Positions 42,491 to 52,252 are shown, numbered from the stretch's first letter. The stretch is 64,000 bases of DNA from Fusibacter sp. A1 (GCF_004125825.1 NZ_QQWI01000009.1:62001-126000), one strand, 5' to 3'. Notes: a model not told the origin generated them from the sequence alone. Translations and numbers: made by a program.

Positions 42491-43765
42491 CTATCTGCTT
42501 TCATCCTCAAATTTATCTGCAAGCTTCACATATTTATCATATCTCTCATGACCGGTTTTCAAAGCGGAGATACAGGTATTATAGATTTCATCCTGATGTT
42601 CAACAATTAAGTCGAATACCGTACATCCATGCTTATAAACAAATTCCCGCCTGAGAACCTCAATAATTTTGTCTAGTGACAACCCTTTTCGGTAAGGTCG
42701 TCTTTCTGCAAGAGCAGTGAACACATCCGCATAAGATAAGATATCCATTTCTATCGTTATCTCACCCTTTGTGTAATTATCGGGATACCCCTTACCCTGG
42801 TGATTTTCGTGGTGATGCGATGCCCATTCCGCAATCTCGTTTAACTCTTTTGGCATAAAAAGAATCTTATTGGTGTAGTAGGCATGTTCTTGAATATGTT
42901 TTTGTTCCTCTGTTGTCAGCGGACCTTCTTTTTCTAAAATTTCAGTGCTGATACCTATTTTACCTATATCATGCAATAAGCCTGCTATTTGGATCTTCTC
43001 GCATGTGGATTCATCTTTTCCACTTAGTTGCGCTATTTTAAATGCGACTTGACTGACTCCATAGGAGTGCGCACTTGTGAACTCGCTGCGGCAGTCGATG
43101 ATCTTAGAGATCGTAAATGCCAGTTGAGACAAGACGCTTGTGTTCATCTCAAAGGATAAGAGTTCAGGATCCAATTTTTCAAGCACCTCACGCATAGAGG
43201 TGTTATCGATATCCAGCCAAAAACGGTCTGGTTTGGACGCCTCCATAAAGGCCTTATAAACTTCAGGGTGAAACAGGTCCTTGGACCGTTTTGTAATTTC
43301 TTCTCTTACTTTCATCGTTTGAAGCAAGACCGGCTTGGACTGATCGATTGCAATATCCACCCGGTCCGCTAAATGAAGCACATATGCTTCAATCGGAACA
43401 GGTCCAATTTCCTTATGGAATCGACCGTCATCGCTGTATGCCCAGTGGTGGTAGAAGATTATTCTCGCAAGAGGCTTAAAGGGATCAAAGGACTCCAGCA
43501 TGTATGATCCCAATCTCGCATGCGGGTGTGGGTTTTCTATGTCTATCTGAATCAATTTGTCACGTTCACTGATTTTTAGCGCACCGATATCATGAAGCGA
43601 TGCTGCCAGGACTACCCTATTTAGCTGTTCAGTCGACAACTTCATCTTCCGTCCGATATGCCACGAGATGATTGCGACACGACGGTGATGATTCTTCAGC
43701 AAAAAATTGAAGAGATCGATGGACTGGATAAATGAATAGATTAAGTCTTTCGCCCTTGTACTCAT
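42491..43765 (-). CDS. Double-HD protein with C-terminal HD-GYP-like domain
   Basis: 424 cytoplasmic residues with two HD-type domains. The first (about 20-130) has HHRRVAIISWHIG, SLHDIGALKI and IIFYHHWAYSDDG. The second (about 215-390) has AHSYGVSQVAFKIA, LLHDIGKIGIST, HAYYTNKILFM and SHHHENHQGKGYPD, where the usual GTGYP is GKGYP. The metal-site histidines and aspartates remain, so c-di-GMP or related phosphodiesterase activity is plausible. GAGGG before ATG. Encoded upstream of, and same strand as, the Cache kinase, but a terminator separates them. Confidence 0.88.
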   Translation of the reverse strand: MSTRAKDLIYSFIQSIDLFNFLLKNHHRRVAIISWHIGRKMKLSTEQLNRVVLAASLHDIGALKISERDKLIQIDIENPHPHARLGSYMLESFDPFKPLARIIFYHHWAYSDDGRFHKEIGPVPIEAYVLHLADRVDIAIDQSKPVLLQTMKVREEITKRSKDLFHPEVYKAFMEASKPDRFWLDIDNTSMREVLEKLDPELLSFEMNTSVLSQLAFTISKIIDCRSEFTSAHSYGVSQVAFKIAQLSGKDESTCEKIQIAGLLHDIGKIGISTEILEKEGPLTTEEQKHIQEHAYYTNKILFMPKELNEIAEWASHHHENHQGKGYPDNYTKGEITIEMDILSYADVFTALAERRPYRKGLSLDKIIEVLRREFVYKHGCTVFDLIVEHQDEIYNTCISALKTGHERYDKYVKLADKFEDESR

Positions 43766-43875
43766 AAGCCCTCATTTCCTAAATTGATCCTGTTATTTAT
43801 GGTTATATCGTTTGATACCCAGATATATACGATTCACCCTTGACAATTTCATTATTTAAGGTGTATTCAACTACA

Positions 43876-43921
43876 AAAAAACCGCTACCCAAAATATCAC
43901 TTTCGCATTTTGATGTAGCGG
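43876..43921 (-). terminator. Terminator after the glycosidase-like gene
   Basis: Minus strand stem CCGCTAC / GTAGCGG with an inner CAAAAT/ATTTTG pairing, followed by TTTTTTTG. Confidence 0.85.
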
Positions 43922-43935
43922 CTAGTTACTAAGTA

Positions 43936-45834
43936 TTAATGACTGCTAATATAATTTTGCGCATTTTTCGTCTGTTCGTCGTTCAATCCTTTTTCAAGAG
44001 CAAGTTCAAAATATACTTTTGCCTGCTCCACGTTTTGCACCGAATAACTGCTGTAGCAAAGAGCAATTCCGTAATAACCGGTCGCAGCATCCGGAGTCAG
44101 TTCGTTTAACGAAGTAAACGCCTCGATCGCCTTGGTGTAGTCGGTGTTCGAGTAATAGGTCCACGCCAGACCACCTAAAGTGGCAGAATCATTTTTATCA
44201 AAAGTTCGTGCCTTTTCGTAATATCCTATCGCACGGGCATAGTTCTTATCCACCACATTGTGGATATACGCCAAGTTCTTGATTGCGGTAATCTGATTGG
44301 AATCAAGATCTAAAACCTTTTCGTAAGTCTGCTTTGCCGCCGTGTAATTTTTAGAATTGAAGTCGCTGTTGGCAGATGCCAGAACGTCTTCGACAAGCTC
44401 GATCTTAAGCGATACCGTTTTCGTGGTCGCATCCCACCCCACTTCACCGCCAAACAGATCGGTGATCACGCGAACCGGTACAAAGGATCTACCAAGGCGC
44501 TTTGTCACCGGCATATCCATGATGGTGATCTCACCGTTCACGTCAAGCTCGTTACTGCCCATTTTCATTTTAATGACTGTACCGTAACGGGTAAGGGTAA
44601 TCGATGATGTCGCTGGGTCCCATCCCACCTGGGCGCCTAAGGCCTCGGCGATTCCTCTAAGTGGGACTACCGTTCTGTTTACCGACTTTTCAACAAATGG
44701 CTCCGCATCGAAAAACAACGGCGCATCGTTGAGCATGATCGTGATCAATGGCTGTTTCAGTTGGCTGACAACCACCGCATTGCTGATATTGCGGCCAGGC
44801 CCTGCGACATAGCTTCCACTTGCATAAAGCGCGCTTGATCCACCGCCATCAAGGTTGATGGCATCGACCATGCCAAGCGCCTTTGCAATTTCCGCAGCTT
44901 CCAGCACTGTAACATTCGACAGCACCGCCATGCCTACCACACCGTCCTGCCGTACACCGATGATACTTCTGCCGGCTTTGTTTTCAGTGATCTTCGTCTC
45001 GGTGAATCCTTCTGATTTCGCATCAGCGATGATTACTCCGTCTTTAACAAGAATAGGACCGGCTCCGACGCCCGTTCTAACCGTCTCAAAATAGGAGTTA
45101 AGTAGTTCCTTGTCGCTATTTTCATATCTGATTCTATAATCCGCAGTGTAGCCCAACTTAAACACATCCAGCACATTTTGGTTTTTCGTCAAAACCAAAA
45201 ATCCTTCACTTGGAATATCGAAAGCCCCTACACTAATGACTGTAACAATTCCCTTTTCAACTTTCACAGCGGTAAAATCGTGAGTTGGTTTTGGACCGTC
45301 ATAGTCCTTATCAAATAGCATCACCGTATCGGCGCTTCCGTAATAATGGTTGATGTTCCAGGCATACCAGTTGAAAGGCCACAACCACTGGTCTTGCGTA
45401 CTGCCTTCAATAAACATTCTGCCGTCGATCACATCCGCATGATTCGATCCGTCAACCGTGAACATCGAGCCTTTATTTGAGATATGCTCTACAACACCAT
45501 CGCTAAGGATTGTACCTTCCGCCTGCATATCGGTGTATGCGCTAAAAAAAGTCCCGTTGATACCGGCTAAGGCGGTCTCCTGCTCGCTGTTGACCGAATC
45601 CACTATCTCTTTTAAAGGAGCGGTCTGACCGATCTTATCTTTCGCCGCGACCGAATTGATTCGAACACTCTTATCCGTTAAATCAGCCCAGACTACAGTC
45701 ACGGTCTTCGTAACACCATCCACTACGATCGTTTCGGTTTTCTTTTCCACCGGCTTGCTCATCCCAGAATCCGCAAATGCCAGATTACCGAATACCAGCA
45801 CTACACATAAAATTAATCCTACAGCTTTTTTCAT
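43936..45834 (-). CDS. Secreted phosphodiester glycosidase (NAGPA) with Cu-amine-oxidase-like and TPR parts
   Basis: 632 residues: signal peptide (about 1-22), a NAGPA domain (about 80-330: LAGINGTFFSAYTD, RSIGVRQDGVVGMAVL, INLDGGGSSALYASG), a copper-amine-oxidase N-terminal-like domain (about 345-475: VPLRGIAEALGAQVGWDP and RSFVPVRVITDLFGGEVGWD, two copies of the stalk motif common in clostridial wall proteins), and three to four TPRs at the C-terminus (AIKNLAYIHNVVDKNYARAI, AWTYYSNTDYTKAIEAF). NAGPA-type domains cut GlcNAc-phosphodiesters, for example in wall polymers. GGAGGG before ATG. Single-gene unit. Confidence 0.9.
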   Translation of the reverse strand: MKKAVGLILCVVLVFGNLAFADSGMSKPVEKKTETIVVDGVTKTVTVVWADLTDKSVRINSVAAKDKIGQTAPLKEIVDSVNSEQETALAGINGTFFSAYTDMQAEGTILSDGVVEHISNKGSMFTVDGSNHADVIDGRMFIEGSTQDQWLWPFNWYAWNINHYYGSADTVMLFDKDYDGPKPTHDFTAVKVEKGIVTVISVGAFDIPSEGFLVLTKNQNVLDVFKLGYTADYRIRYENSDKELLNSYFETVRTGVGAGPILVKDGVIIADAKSEGFTETKITENKAGRSIIGVRQDGVVGMAVLSNVTVLEAAEIAKALGMVDAINLDGGGSSALYASGSYVAGPGRNISNAVVVSQLKQPLITIMLNDAPLFFDAEPFVEKSVNRTVVPLRGIAEALGAQVGWDPATSSITLTRYGTVIKMKMGSNELDVNGEITIMDMPVTKRLGRSFVPVRVITDLFGGEVGWDATTKTVSLKIELVEDVLASANSDFNSKNYTAAKQTYEKVLDLDSNQITAIKNLAYIHNVVDKNYARAIGYYEKARTFDKNDSATLGGLAWTYYSNTDYTKAIEAFTSLNELTPDAATGYYGIALCYSSYSVQNVEQAKVYFELALEKGLNDEQTKNAQNYISSH

Positions 45835-45942
45835 CAAACCCTCCAAAAAATATAAATACACCTAACACATATTTACTAAGTATATCGTATATATTAGGTC
45901 TAATTTATTAAAAAACTATGATTTAAGTATGAATGTTCTTGT

Positions 45943-46146
45943 TTACTTCAAGTTGATGACGCCAAAAATCTCAAGTAGGCCGGCAACCGTGATCGCGCTA
46001 CCTATTACAAGGTATATCACCGTTGTGATCCCATCCCCCATCAACTTTCGCATCCTCTTTGCTTTTCTGCTCTCCCAATAAAACGACGGTTTAATCACTG
46101 TGCAAATCAATGCAAACAGGCCAGCAGCTAAGATTATGAATCCCAT
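45943..46146 (-). CDS. Two-span small membrane protein, Imm17-like
   Basis: 67 residues: span (about 2-19), a basic loop SFYWESRKAKRMRKLMGD, span (about 42-63). The order span-basic loop with RKLxG-span and the last segment (VIYLVIGSAITVAGLL) resemble the Imm17 immunity family, but no toxin gene is near and the match is by eye. AAGGAG ribosome site with a somewhat long spacing to ATG. Confidence 0.6.
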   Translation of the reverse strand: MGFIILAAGLFALICTVIKPSFYWESRKAKRMRKLMGDGITTVIYLVIGSAITVAGLLEIFGVINLK

Positions 46147-46228
46147 AACTCGATCTCCTTTTTTTGATCATCATGAGCGGATTGCTTTCTTACTATTATA
46201 TCATTTTCTAGCAAGTGCCACCACAATC

Positions 46229-47545
46229 TTATCTTTCTTGATTCTTCAACCAGTTCATAAACGGTTTGGTCTCTTTCTTCATACGTAACCTTGCAAGCAC
46301 CAGTTTTAGTGCGACTCCAAGTCTCTTGATCGGATTCTTCTCTCCATAAAGATTGCCGATTGTGTTCTCTTTGCCATCCATGATATTCCACGAAAGCAGT
46401 GGTTCTACCGGTGGACAGCCTGGTGTCGCGTAGGCTGTACCACCTTCTGCTTCAATTGTAGCTTTTAATCCCATTGCGCACCGTCCCATCAGGTGAACGG
46501 GTTGATCCAGATCCACGCCTTCTGGAATCTTGCGCCCCTTGTAGCTTCCAACAATTACCTGAGTTCCGGCACACTTCTCATAATACCCTAATGACTTCAT
46601 CCTCACAAGATTGAATGATGTAAGTCCCTGACAAGTCGAACAGGCCATGCCGACATGTACGTCATACTCCGGAAAAGCTTCGAAGCCTTCAAGGTATGGC
46701 ATCCACAGCTTCTTCTTCACATCCTTTATGGGTGTGCCTAAAATTTCGATTTCCTCTTCCTTGTACACACCTAAGCCTCTTTTGGCAACAGCACCAAAAT
46801 AGTCGATTTTTTCAATTGGTAGTTCCGCAATCCTGCAAGCCGTCGCATCGAGTGCGACCATGTCTTTACCAGCCAACACACACCCTATGTGAATTGGTGT
46901 TCCAGCATGCGGACCGTAACCCTCCATCGGATTGATCATATCAACAATCGTCAAATCGGGCTGAACGACCGATCCAAGGTCCGCGACAGCTCCTGCCAGA
47001 TTTGTGGTATGCATCACCACGTGGTGTTTGTCTTGAACCACTCCCTTAAGGTTTTTAAGGGCGCAACTAAAGACCATTGAAGTATGCGATTTAAAAATCG
47101 GTAGATTGATAAAATAATGGCCCTCATTTAAAAGAAAGTCAGGCAAGTCCACATGGGTAATGCTACATGTCGGATTATCCACAGCTTGAGTCACTAGGTT
47201 TTTATAGCTCTTAATGTCAATCAGCTGATCAACGCCTTCTTCTCGTGCAACTTTGGCAATGCCGCTTGATTCCAGGCAATCAATGGTTTTACATCCGACA
47301 GCGGACGCCTCTGCGATGATGATTGATTTAGGATTCGTCTTTTTCACTTCTTGAATGACTGCACGTAGAAACTCAGGGCTTGTATTGATCGCGGTTTCTG
47401 GGCCACCTTCATGTCCGGCATTTGGCTTTAAGACAATGGTCATGCCGCTTGGAATACATTTTTCCACACCGCCTAAAAGGTCAAGCGCCGTCTTAACCAT
47501 TTCCTGTGCGGTTGTCGCTTTAGCAATTGCTACTTGAGACTTCAT
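46229..47545 (-). CDS. DUF362 domain protein
   Basis: A 438-residue protein of the DUF362 family: VLKPNAGHEGGPETAINTSP near the start, NLPIFKSHTSMVFSCALKNLKGVV (about 150-175, the most conserved block) and PMEGYGPHAGTPIHIGCVLAGKDMVALDATA. DUF362 is often fused to ferredoxin domains; here there is no CxxCxxC cluster but scattered cysteines (GMACSTCQG, KCAGT, GRCAMG, PGCPP) in the C-terminal half that could hold a metal. Function unknown. GGGAGGG before ATG. Divergent from a TetR regulator, which probably controls it. Confidence 0.85.
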   Translation of the reverse strand: MKSQVAIAKATTAQEMVKTALDLLGGVEKCIPSGMTIVLKPNAGHEGGPETAINTSPEFLRAVIQEVKKTNPKSIIIAEASAVGCKTIDCLESSGIAKVAREEGVDQLIDIKSYKNLVTQAVDNPTCSITHVDLPDFLLNEGHYFINLPIFKSHTSMVFSCALKNLKGVVQDKHHVVMHTTNLAGAVADLGSVVQPDLTIVDMINPMEGYGPHAGTPIHIGCVLAGKDMVALDATACRIAELPIEKIDYFGAVAKRGLGVYKEEEIEILGTPIKDVKKKLWMPYLEGFEAFPEYDVHVGMACSTCQGLTSFNLVRMKSLGYYEKCAGTQVIVGSYKGRKIPEGVDLDQPVHLMGRCAMGLKATIEAEGGTAYATPGCPPVEPLLSWNIMDGKENTIGNLYGEKNPIKRLGVALKLVLARLRMKKETKPFMNWLKNQER

Positions 47546-47569
47546 AATACCCTCCCATAAGTTTAATTT

Positions 47570-47645
47570 CGGAACACATGTAACATAAAATCAATATATG
47601 GTATACTATTTCTAAAGTCAATCTTATAGCCATAAACGGAACACA
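47570..47645. promoter_or_regulatory. Shared control region of DUF362 and TetR genes
   Basis: Two direct copies of CGGAACACA (47570-47578 and 47637-47645), one close to each divergent start, flank an extended -10 element TGGTATACT (47599-47607) facing the TetR gene. Candidate TetR binding sites, though TetR operators are usually palindromic. Confidence 0.45.
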
Positions 47646-47655
47646 AGGAGATACT

Positions 47656-48240
47656 ATGTACCACATTTCAAACGACAAACGCTCAAAAAATTCAGCCAAG
47701 TTTCTCTATGAAGCTCTTCTTGTCTTAATAAAAGAAAAAAGCCTGACACACATCACGGTTTCAGATGTGGTCAAGCAGGCTGGTATCGGTAGAACCTCCT
47801 TTTACAGGTGTTTTGATTCCATCGAGGACATTCTACAGTATCACTGTGACAAAAGCTTCGAAAAATGTGGTGACTATATGCATCATATGGTAGTTGTCGA
47901 AAAGAGATATGCCCCCGAAGAAACCTTCATCAAACCTTTTTTGGAGTTTTGGAGTAGCCGCTTTGCGATTATCGAAACCCTTATAGCAGTCGATCGCACA
48001 GACATCATCAGCAAGGGTTTTAAACATATGATTTCAGAACTAAAAGCCCTTTATCCCAAAGTCGACATTCCTTATTTTGACTATTTTGTCGAAGTCCGAA
48101 CCGCCATCGCCGTCGCCCTGCTTATCCAATGGATCAAAGACAACAGAAGGATTTCACCTTCGCAGATTGTAGAAGTCTTTAAGGATCAGATTCTGCTTGA
48201 TCAGTTACTTTATGATGTTGCTGTTGGGAGTGATAGGTAG
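47656..48240 (+). CDS. TetR/AcrR-family regulator
   Basis: 194 residues. TetR helix-turn-helix at about 8-55 (LYEALLVLIKEKSLTHITVS, then DVVKQAGIGRTSFYRCFDS), followed by an all-helical ligand-binding domain that is not further identified; the C-terminal part resembles the TetR_C domain found in dihydroxyacetone-kinase-type regulators (DhaS-like). AAGGAGATACT before ATG. Divergent to the DUF362 gene, its likely target. Confidence 0.88.
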   Translation: MYHISNDKRSKNSAKFLYEALLVLIKEKSLTHITVSDVVKQAGIGRTSFYRCFDSIEDILQYHCDKSFEKCGDYMHHMVVVEKRYAPEETFIKPFLEFWSSRFAIIETLIAVDRTDIISKGFKHMISELKALYPKVDIPYFDYFVEVRTAIAVALLIQWIKDNRRISPSQIVEVFKDQILLDQLLYDVAVGSDR

Positions 48241-48304
48241 TATATGCATTAATTATCTGAGTTTCAAGTTATTTACTAAAACTCGCTTTCCATTTGTATG
48301 TTCC

Positions 48305-49072
48305 TCAAACTATTTTACCGCATTCATCCTCAACCCAAATATGAGCGGGGATTTCTTCTGCAAAATCATACCCTAGTGATTCAGCCAATCTTCTTGAGCC
48401 TTCTTTACATGCCCACGAACACCAATTGGGTTCGATATCATCCTTTAGCAACTCATTAATCAATGAAAACGCAGCCTCTTTTGCGTATCCCAAACCACGA
48501 TACTCTTCTTCAGTGGCAACATCAATCTCAGCATGCCCGTTACCTAACATGAATCCAGAACAAAAGCTTACACAAGTTTGTTCTACAAAAACCCTGCAGA
48601 TAGGATATTCGATACTTGACCCATTCTCTTTCTCTAAGGCGATCTTCTTCTCAGTATTCAAACTTTCGCTTCTATTTTCATACCTTTCATAAAACTTTTT
48701 CCTATCCAACTTATACAAAACCCGCTCATCCCTTATGCCATTGTGTCTCTTAAACACTTCATCCAACACGCCATTCCAGCTTTGACTTGGGCTAAACACG
48801 ATTGCTTCTTTTTCTTTAGAAGTATAAAGGTACTGCTTGAATATCATATCGTCGACAAGATCGACTACATTTTGAGCACTCGAATCGCCTGCAATGAAAT
48901 GAAAGGCAAATTGAGTAAACAGAACTGCAATTTTTGGATCTACTTCATCGTCAACGTATAGGCTACCATCATATTGTCCTTCTAATGATGAATAGATAAC
49001 CGGTATGTTATGAGTGAACTCTTCAAACATATGAAAATACTTTTTCTTTTCCTCTTCTTTTACTTTAATCAT
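48305..49072 (-). CDS. GNAT acetyltransferase, two-domain type
   Basis: 255 residues resembling the GNAT_acetyltran (FR47-like, two-part) group: an N-terminal helical and beta domain (about 1-120; VLFTQFAFHFIAGDSSAQN), then the GNAT core with SFCSGFMLGNGHAEIDVAT, EEEYRGLGYAKEAAFSLINE (acetyl-CoA loop) and the NWCSWACKEGSRRLAESLGY segment. Substrate unknown. ATG 49072 with AAGGTG six bases upstream is preferred over a GTG three codons before. Convergent with the TetR gene. Confidence 0.85.
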   Translation of the reverse strand: MIKVKEEEKKKYFHMFEEFTHNIPVIYSSLEGQYDGSLYVDDEVDPKIAVLFTQFAFHFIAGDSSAQNVVDLVDDMIFKQYLYTSKEKEAIVFSPSQSWNGVLDEVFKRHNGIRDERVLYKLDRKKFYERYENRSESLNTEKKIALEKENGSSIEYPICRVFVEQTCVSFCSGFMLGNGHAEIDVATEEEYRGLGYAKEAAFSLINELLKDDIEPNWCSWACKEGSRRLAESLGYDFAEEIPAHIWVEDECGKIV

Positions 49073-49246
49073 TGTGAACACCTTCCCCTAGCAATACCGC
49101 CATCTTAGATTCTTCCATATTTGCAATTTAAAAGCTGATTGCACTAGTATAACATATAAAGTAATTAAAGTTGCTTCAAGTCGTTAGCCGTAATCTCTAA
49201 TTTATAAGAATATCTACTCATGATGTACACCTTGATTTAATTCTAC

Positions 49247-49298
49247 TAAAAAGACCCAATAAAGAGGCACTTTTTATAAGTGTCTACTCTATTGGGTC
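49247..49298. terminator. Terminator after the metalloprotease gene
   Basis: Stem GACCCAATA(AA)GAG / CTCTATTGGGTC enclosing an inner CACTT...AAGTG pairing; minus-strand tail TTTTTAGTAG. Confidence 0.85.
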
Positions 49299-49334
49299 CA
49301 TTTTAAATCTAAATGAAACCTTTTTTACTTAATA

Positions 49335-51473
49335 CTATTTCTTTTTAGAATTTCCTTTGCCTTTGTTCTTAGCTGCCATTGATTTTTCAATGATTTCGTA
49401 AGAAAATTCAACTGGAGTAGTCACTCTTTCAGGAGCAGCGTACCATACGATCATGTATGTGTTACCCGCTTCACCAAAACCTTTAAGCATCATCGCTTCA
49501 GCTTCAGAGATATTCGTTGGGTCAAAGCTAAGTACAGTGTATTCAGATTTTTCATTGCCTTTGCCAAGTGCTTTTTTCTCGTTGATAAAAGTTACTTGGT
49601 ACTTTACTTCTATTTTATTGAGATCTAGAAGCGTTATGAAACCATCAGTAGAATCACTAGTGTTCATGTAGCCGATTTCTGGAATTTCGATGTTATCGAT
49701 AAACCAACCAGTGTCATTGTATGCACCATCAGTCATGTAATGGAAGTTGATGTATACTTTTGACCCTGCATATGGAGTCAAGTCAAATTCCTCTACTGTC
49801 CAATCATCATAATAGCCAGAGAAACCTTCACCGTCAGCTAGTTTTTCCTTGATAGGCAAAGCACCATCAGGATCAATTGCGTTAGTCGTATTATCGTTAG
49901 TTAGTGTAGTCCAGTTCAGGCCATCTGTAGAAATTTCAACAAAACCGAAGTCCCATTCTATTTCAATATCGATGAAGTTATCAAACTTAAGTGTTGCAGT
50001 GTCAAGACCTGTTAAGTCAGCTTCGAAAACTAAAGTGTTTGACTTATCATCACCTTCGTTCCCCCAGAATACATTGTTGTCTGAACCAAGAGGATCAGCT
50101 ACAACTTGCCATGGAGTAGGTGGAATCGGTAAGAAATCAATACCATCCATAACGATGTTATCCACCTTGTTGAACTGATTAATTACTTTGTAGTCAGCCC
50201 CCCATGCTGGAACGCCATCTTTATCAGCTTCAAGAGCAGCTTCCATGTTAACTCTTACATCGATTGTTTCAAAGCCATAAATACCTGACTCTTCGTAGTC
50301 AACTGCTACAGCAACTGAGAATCTTCTGAACAATTCTTCAAAGTCAATACCAGTGCCAAACTCATCTAGGACATGGTTAATTGCTGCAATTCCTTGGTAT
50401 TCACCGTCAGTAGCAAGAGCTTTAACAAACTCAGTGCCATATTGCTCATACATATAAAGTGTCAATAGGTAAGCTTGACCATAGTCCGAAAGAGTTTCAG
50501 GCTTTAATCCAGCATTCTTATACTCATCCCAAGTTACTAGTGAGTTTTCTGGGTGGTCTAAGAAGTAATTGACATGACCCATTGGGTGATTACCTAAGCA
50601 TAGGTATTCAGCGAAGTCAGACATACCTTCATTGATGAAAGTTTCTTCCGAACCATCGTTATCCCTATGAATCAGATGTTGGAACTCATGCGCGACAGTA
50701 CCTTGGATATCTTCAAGGTCTCTATCCCAACGAGCAGAGTCGATTGTAATAATGTTTCTATCCATTAATTGCTCAAGTGTTCCCCAGAAGAAACCGGCAA
50801 CGTAGAATGGATAATTCTTATCGAAATAATTCTCGTCTTTTACATTGTCAACAAGCAGGATGATTTTGTCATTTCCATCTTCTGAAGTATAATAGTCTCC
50901 CGGTACGTCACCCCAATAGGATAAAACTGCATTACTGCCCATGTGACTATCAGGCGTACCAAAGAATTCAGTGTCCTTTGGATAAATTGTACTTTCAAAG
51001 GAATCTCTCATTTCATCAACTTGCTCTTGAGTAATAACATGAGCAGGTCTTTCATCACCTTCAGCAAATCCTAAGTCGTTAGCAACCCATATTTCAATAT
51101 GGTCGCCTATGCTTCTCAAAGTGAACGTTTTGAAATCAGCAAGATAGGTAGTAAAGTCAAAATCTACAGCAAATAATTTTGAACCAAAGTTTTCTGTAAA
51201 CTCACCATCTGCTTCTTCTTCAGCAACCGGTTCCTCATCGAAGTTAATGTTCGCAGCAGCTGCTCTAAGTTGCTCTTCAATTTTCTTGATGAATGCTTCA
51301 TCTTTTGATAGAGTCTCAAGTTTTCCCGTTAAATCGATCGTATTACCATAACGGGCTGCAAACTCTTCCATAGACATTTGCTTGTCGTTACCCATTGCAC
51401 TTACAAATGACATATTGAATATCATCATAATGGCTAATGTCACTACTAAAACTTTTTTACTCATTTTAAACAT
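49335..51473 (-). CDS. Secreted zinc metalloprotease (M30/immune-inhibitor-like)
   Basis: 712 residues with a signal peptide (about 1-27), a pro-region, and a gluzincin-type site: VAHEFQHLIHRD (HExxH, about 263) followed by FINEGMSDFAEYL, whose Glu is the third zinc ligand, as in hyicolysin-like (M30) peptidases. The C-terminal part (about 430-610) looks like a MAM/immune-inhibitor-type beta domain (DTGWFIDNIEIPEIG), then a final beta region and a basic KGKGNSKKK end. The protein is rich in Asp, Asn and Gly, suiting an exported, Ca2+-binding enzyme. AGGGGG before ATG. Single-gene unit. Confidence 0.87.
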   Translation of the reverse strand: MFKMSKKVLVVTLAIMMIFNMSFVSAMGNDKQMSMEEFAARYGNTIDLTGKLETLSKDEAFIKKIEEQLRAAAANINFDEEPVAEEEADGEFTENFGSKLFAVDFDFTTYLADFKTFTLRSIGDHIEIWVANDLGFAEGDERPAHVITQEQVDEMRDSFESTIYPKDTEFFGTPDSHMGSNAVLSYWGDVPGDYYTSEDGNDKIILLVDNVKDENYFDKNYPFYVAGFFWGTLEQLMDRNIITIDSARWDRDLEDIQGTVAHEFQHLIHRDNDGSEETFINEGMSDFAEYLCLGNHPMGHVNYFLDHPENSLVTWDEYKNAGLKPETLSDYGQAYLLTLYMYEQYGTEFVKALATDGEYQGIAAINHVLDEFGTGIDFEELFRRFSVAVAVDYEESGIYGFETIDVRVNMEAALEADKDGVPAWGADYKVINQFNKVDNIVMDGIDFLPIPPTPWQVVADPLGSDNNVFWGNEGDDKSNTLVFEADLTGLDTATLKFDNFIDIEIEWDFGFVEISTDGLNWTTLTNDNTTNAIDPDGALPIKEKLADGEGFSGYYDDWTVEEFDLTPYAGSKVYINFHYMTDGAYNDTGWFIDNIEIPEIGYMNTSDSTDGFITLLDLNKIEVKYQVTFINEKKALGKGNEKSEYTVLSFDPTNISEAEAMMLKGFGEAGNTYMIVWYAAPERVTTPVEFSYEIIEKSMAAKNKGKGNSKKK

Positions 51474-52252
51474 TCGTTCCCCCTAAAGTTTCTTTACATC
51501 CCAACTAGTGAAACCCCATATTTCACTTACAAGCTAGATGCATTCCTATTCTATCCATTAATTACCGTATTGTAAATATTATATATAGAAAATTCAGAAA
51601 ATTAAGGTTTAGTTAAGGTTCCTCTAATATTGTGTATTTGCAATGGTTACAACCTAAAAATCAACTTAAATATTTTTTATACCCCATTATTTATTGGATT
51701 AAAACGGCTAAAATTATTATATTAGTAATTTCCAATTCCCATGGAGTTGTGGATTAGAAGTACCCCTCTAACCTGTTGCTGATTTTTGTCAGTTTTCAGT
51801 ACTTGGATAATATCATTCTGATAAGTTAAAGTGGTTAAAAAAAATCTTGGTGACAGTCACTCAAATCAAGACTGACTTAACACCCTAATTAAATATAGTG
51901 GTTTGATAAAATTATAATGTACTAAAACCGGTCTCCACCTCAGTGACTGTCACCAAGGTGTGGTGTACACGCTTGTGTGTTGAAGCACATATAGCGATAA
52001 TGCAAATTGCTGCATATTGCTTCCAAAAGATGAAACCGCTTGACCTGAAATAGGTTTAGAAAAATTCCTATCTTCAAGTAGTTTAAAGTTCATTTGCTCG
52101 TCCGATATTTTTAGAATAAATCATTGACTGAAATGAAAGTTCATCTTGATTCGTATGTCTAGAAAAATCATAATTGAATTACACTGACTGGGTATAAGTT
52201 AATTGTGTTGTTAAACCAGCTTTAATAAAATGGATGTTAAAGGAGTGATTTA
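51474..52252. other. AT-rich intergenic region, 780 bases
   Basis: No convincing ORF on either strand. It contains the protease gene promoter region, the 112-bp inverted-repeat element at 51846-51957, and the leader of the SOUL gene. Base composition is clearly more A+T rich than the flanking housekeeping genes. Confidence 0.7.
51846..51957. mobile_element. MITE-like element with 16-bp terminal inverted repeats
   Basis: Arms CTTGGTGACAGTCACT (51846-51861) and its exact complement (51942-51957) enclose 80 A+T-rich bases without coding capacity. Each arm contains the smaller palindrome GTGACAGTCAC. No transposase, no obvious target duplication. Size and ends suit a non-autonomous element or REP-type palindrome; a single copy is seen here. 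Confidence 0.55.

Noticed and set aside
49335-51473. M6 immune inhibitor A peptidase
   Set aside because: The site is HEFQH with NEGMSDFAE downstream, not the HEFGHxLGLPD pattern of M6; M30-like fits better, though the C-terminal domain resembles that of immune inhibitors.
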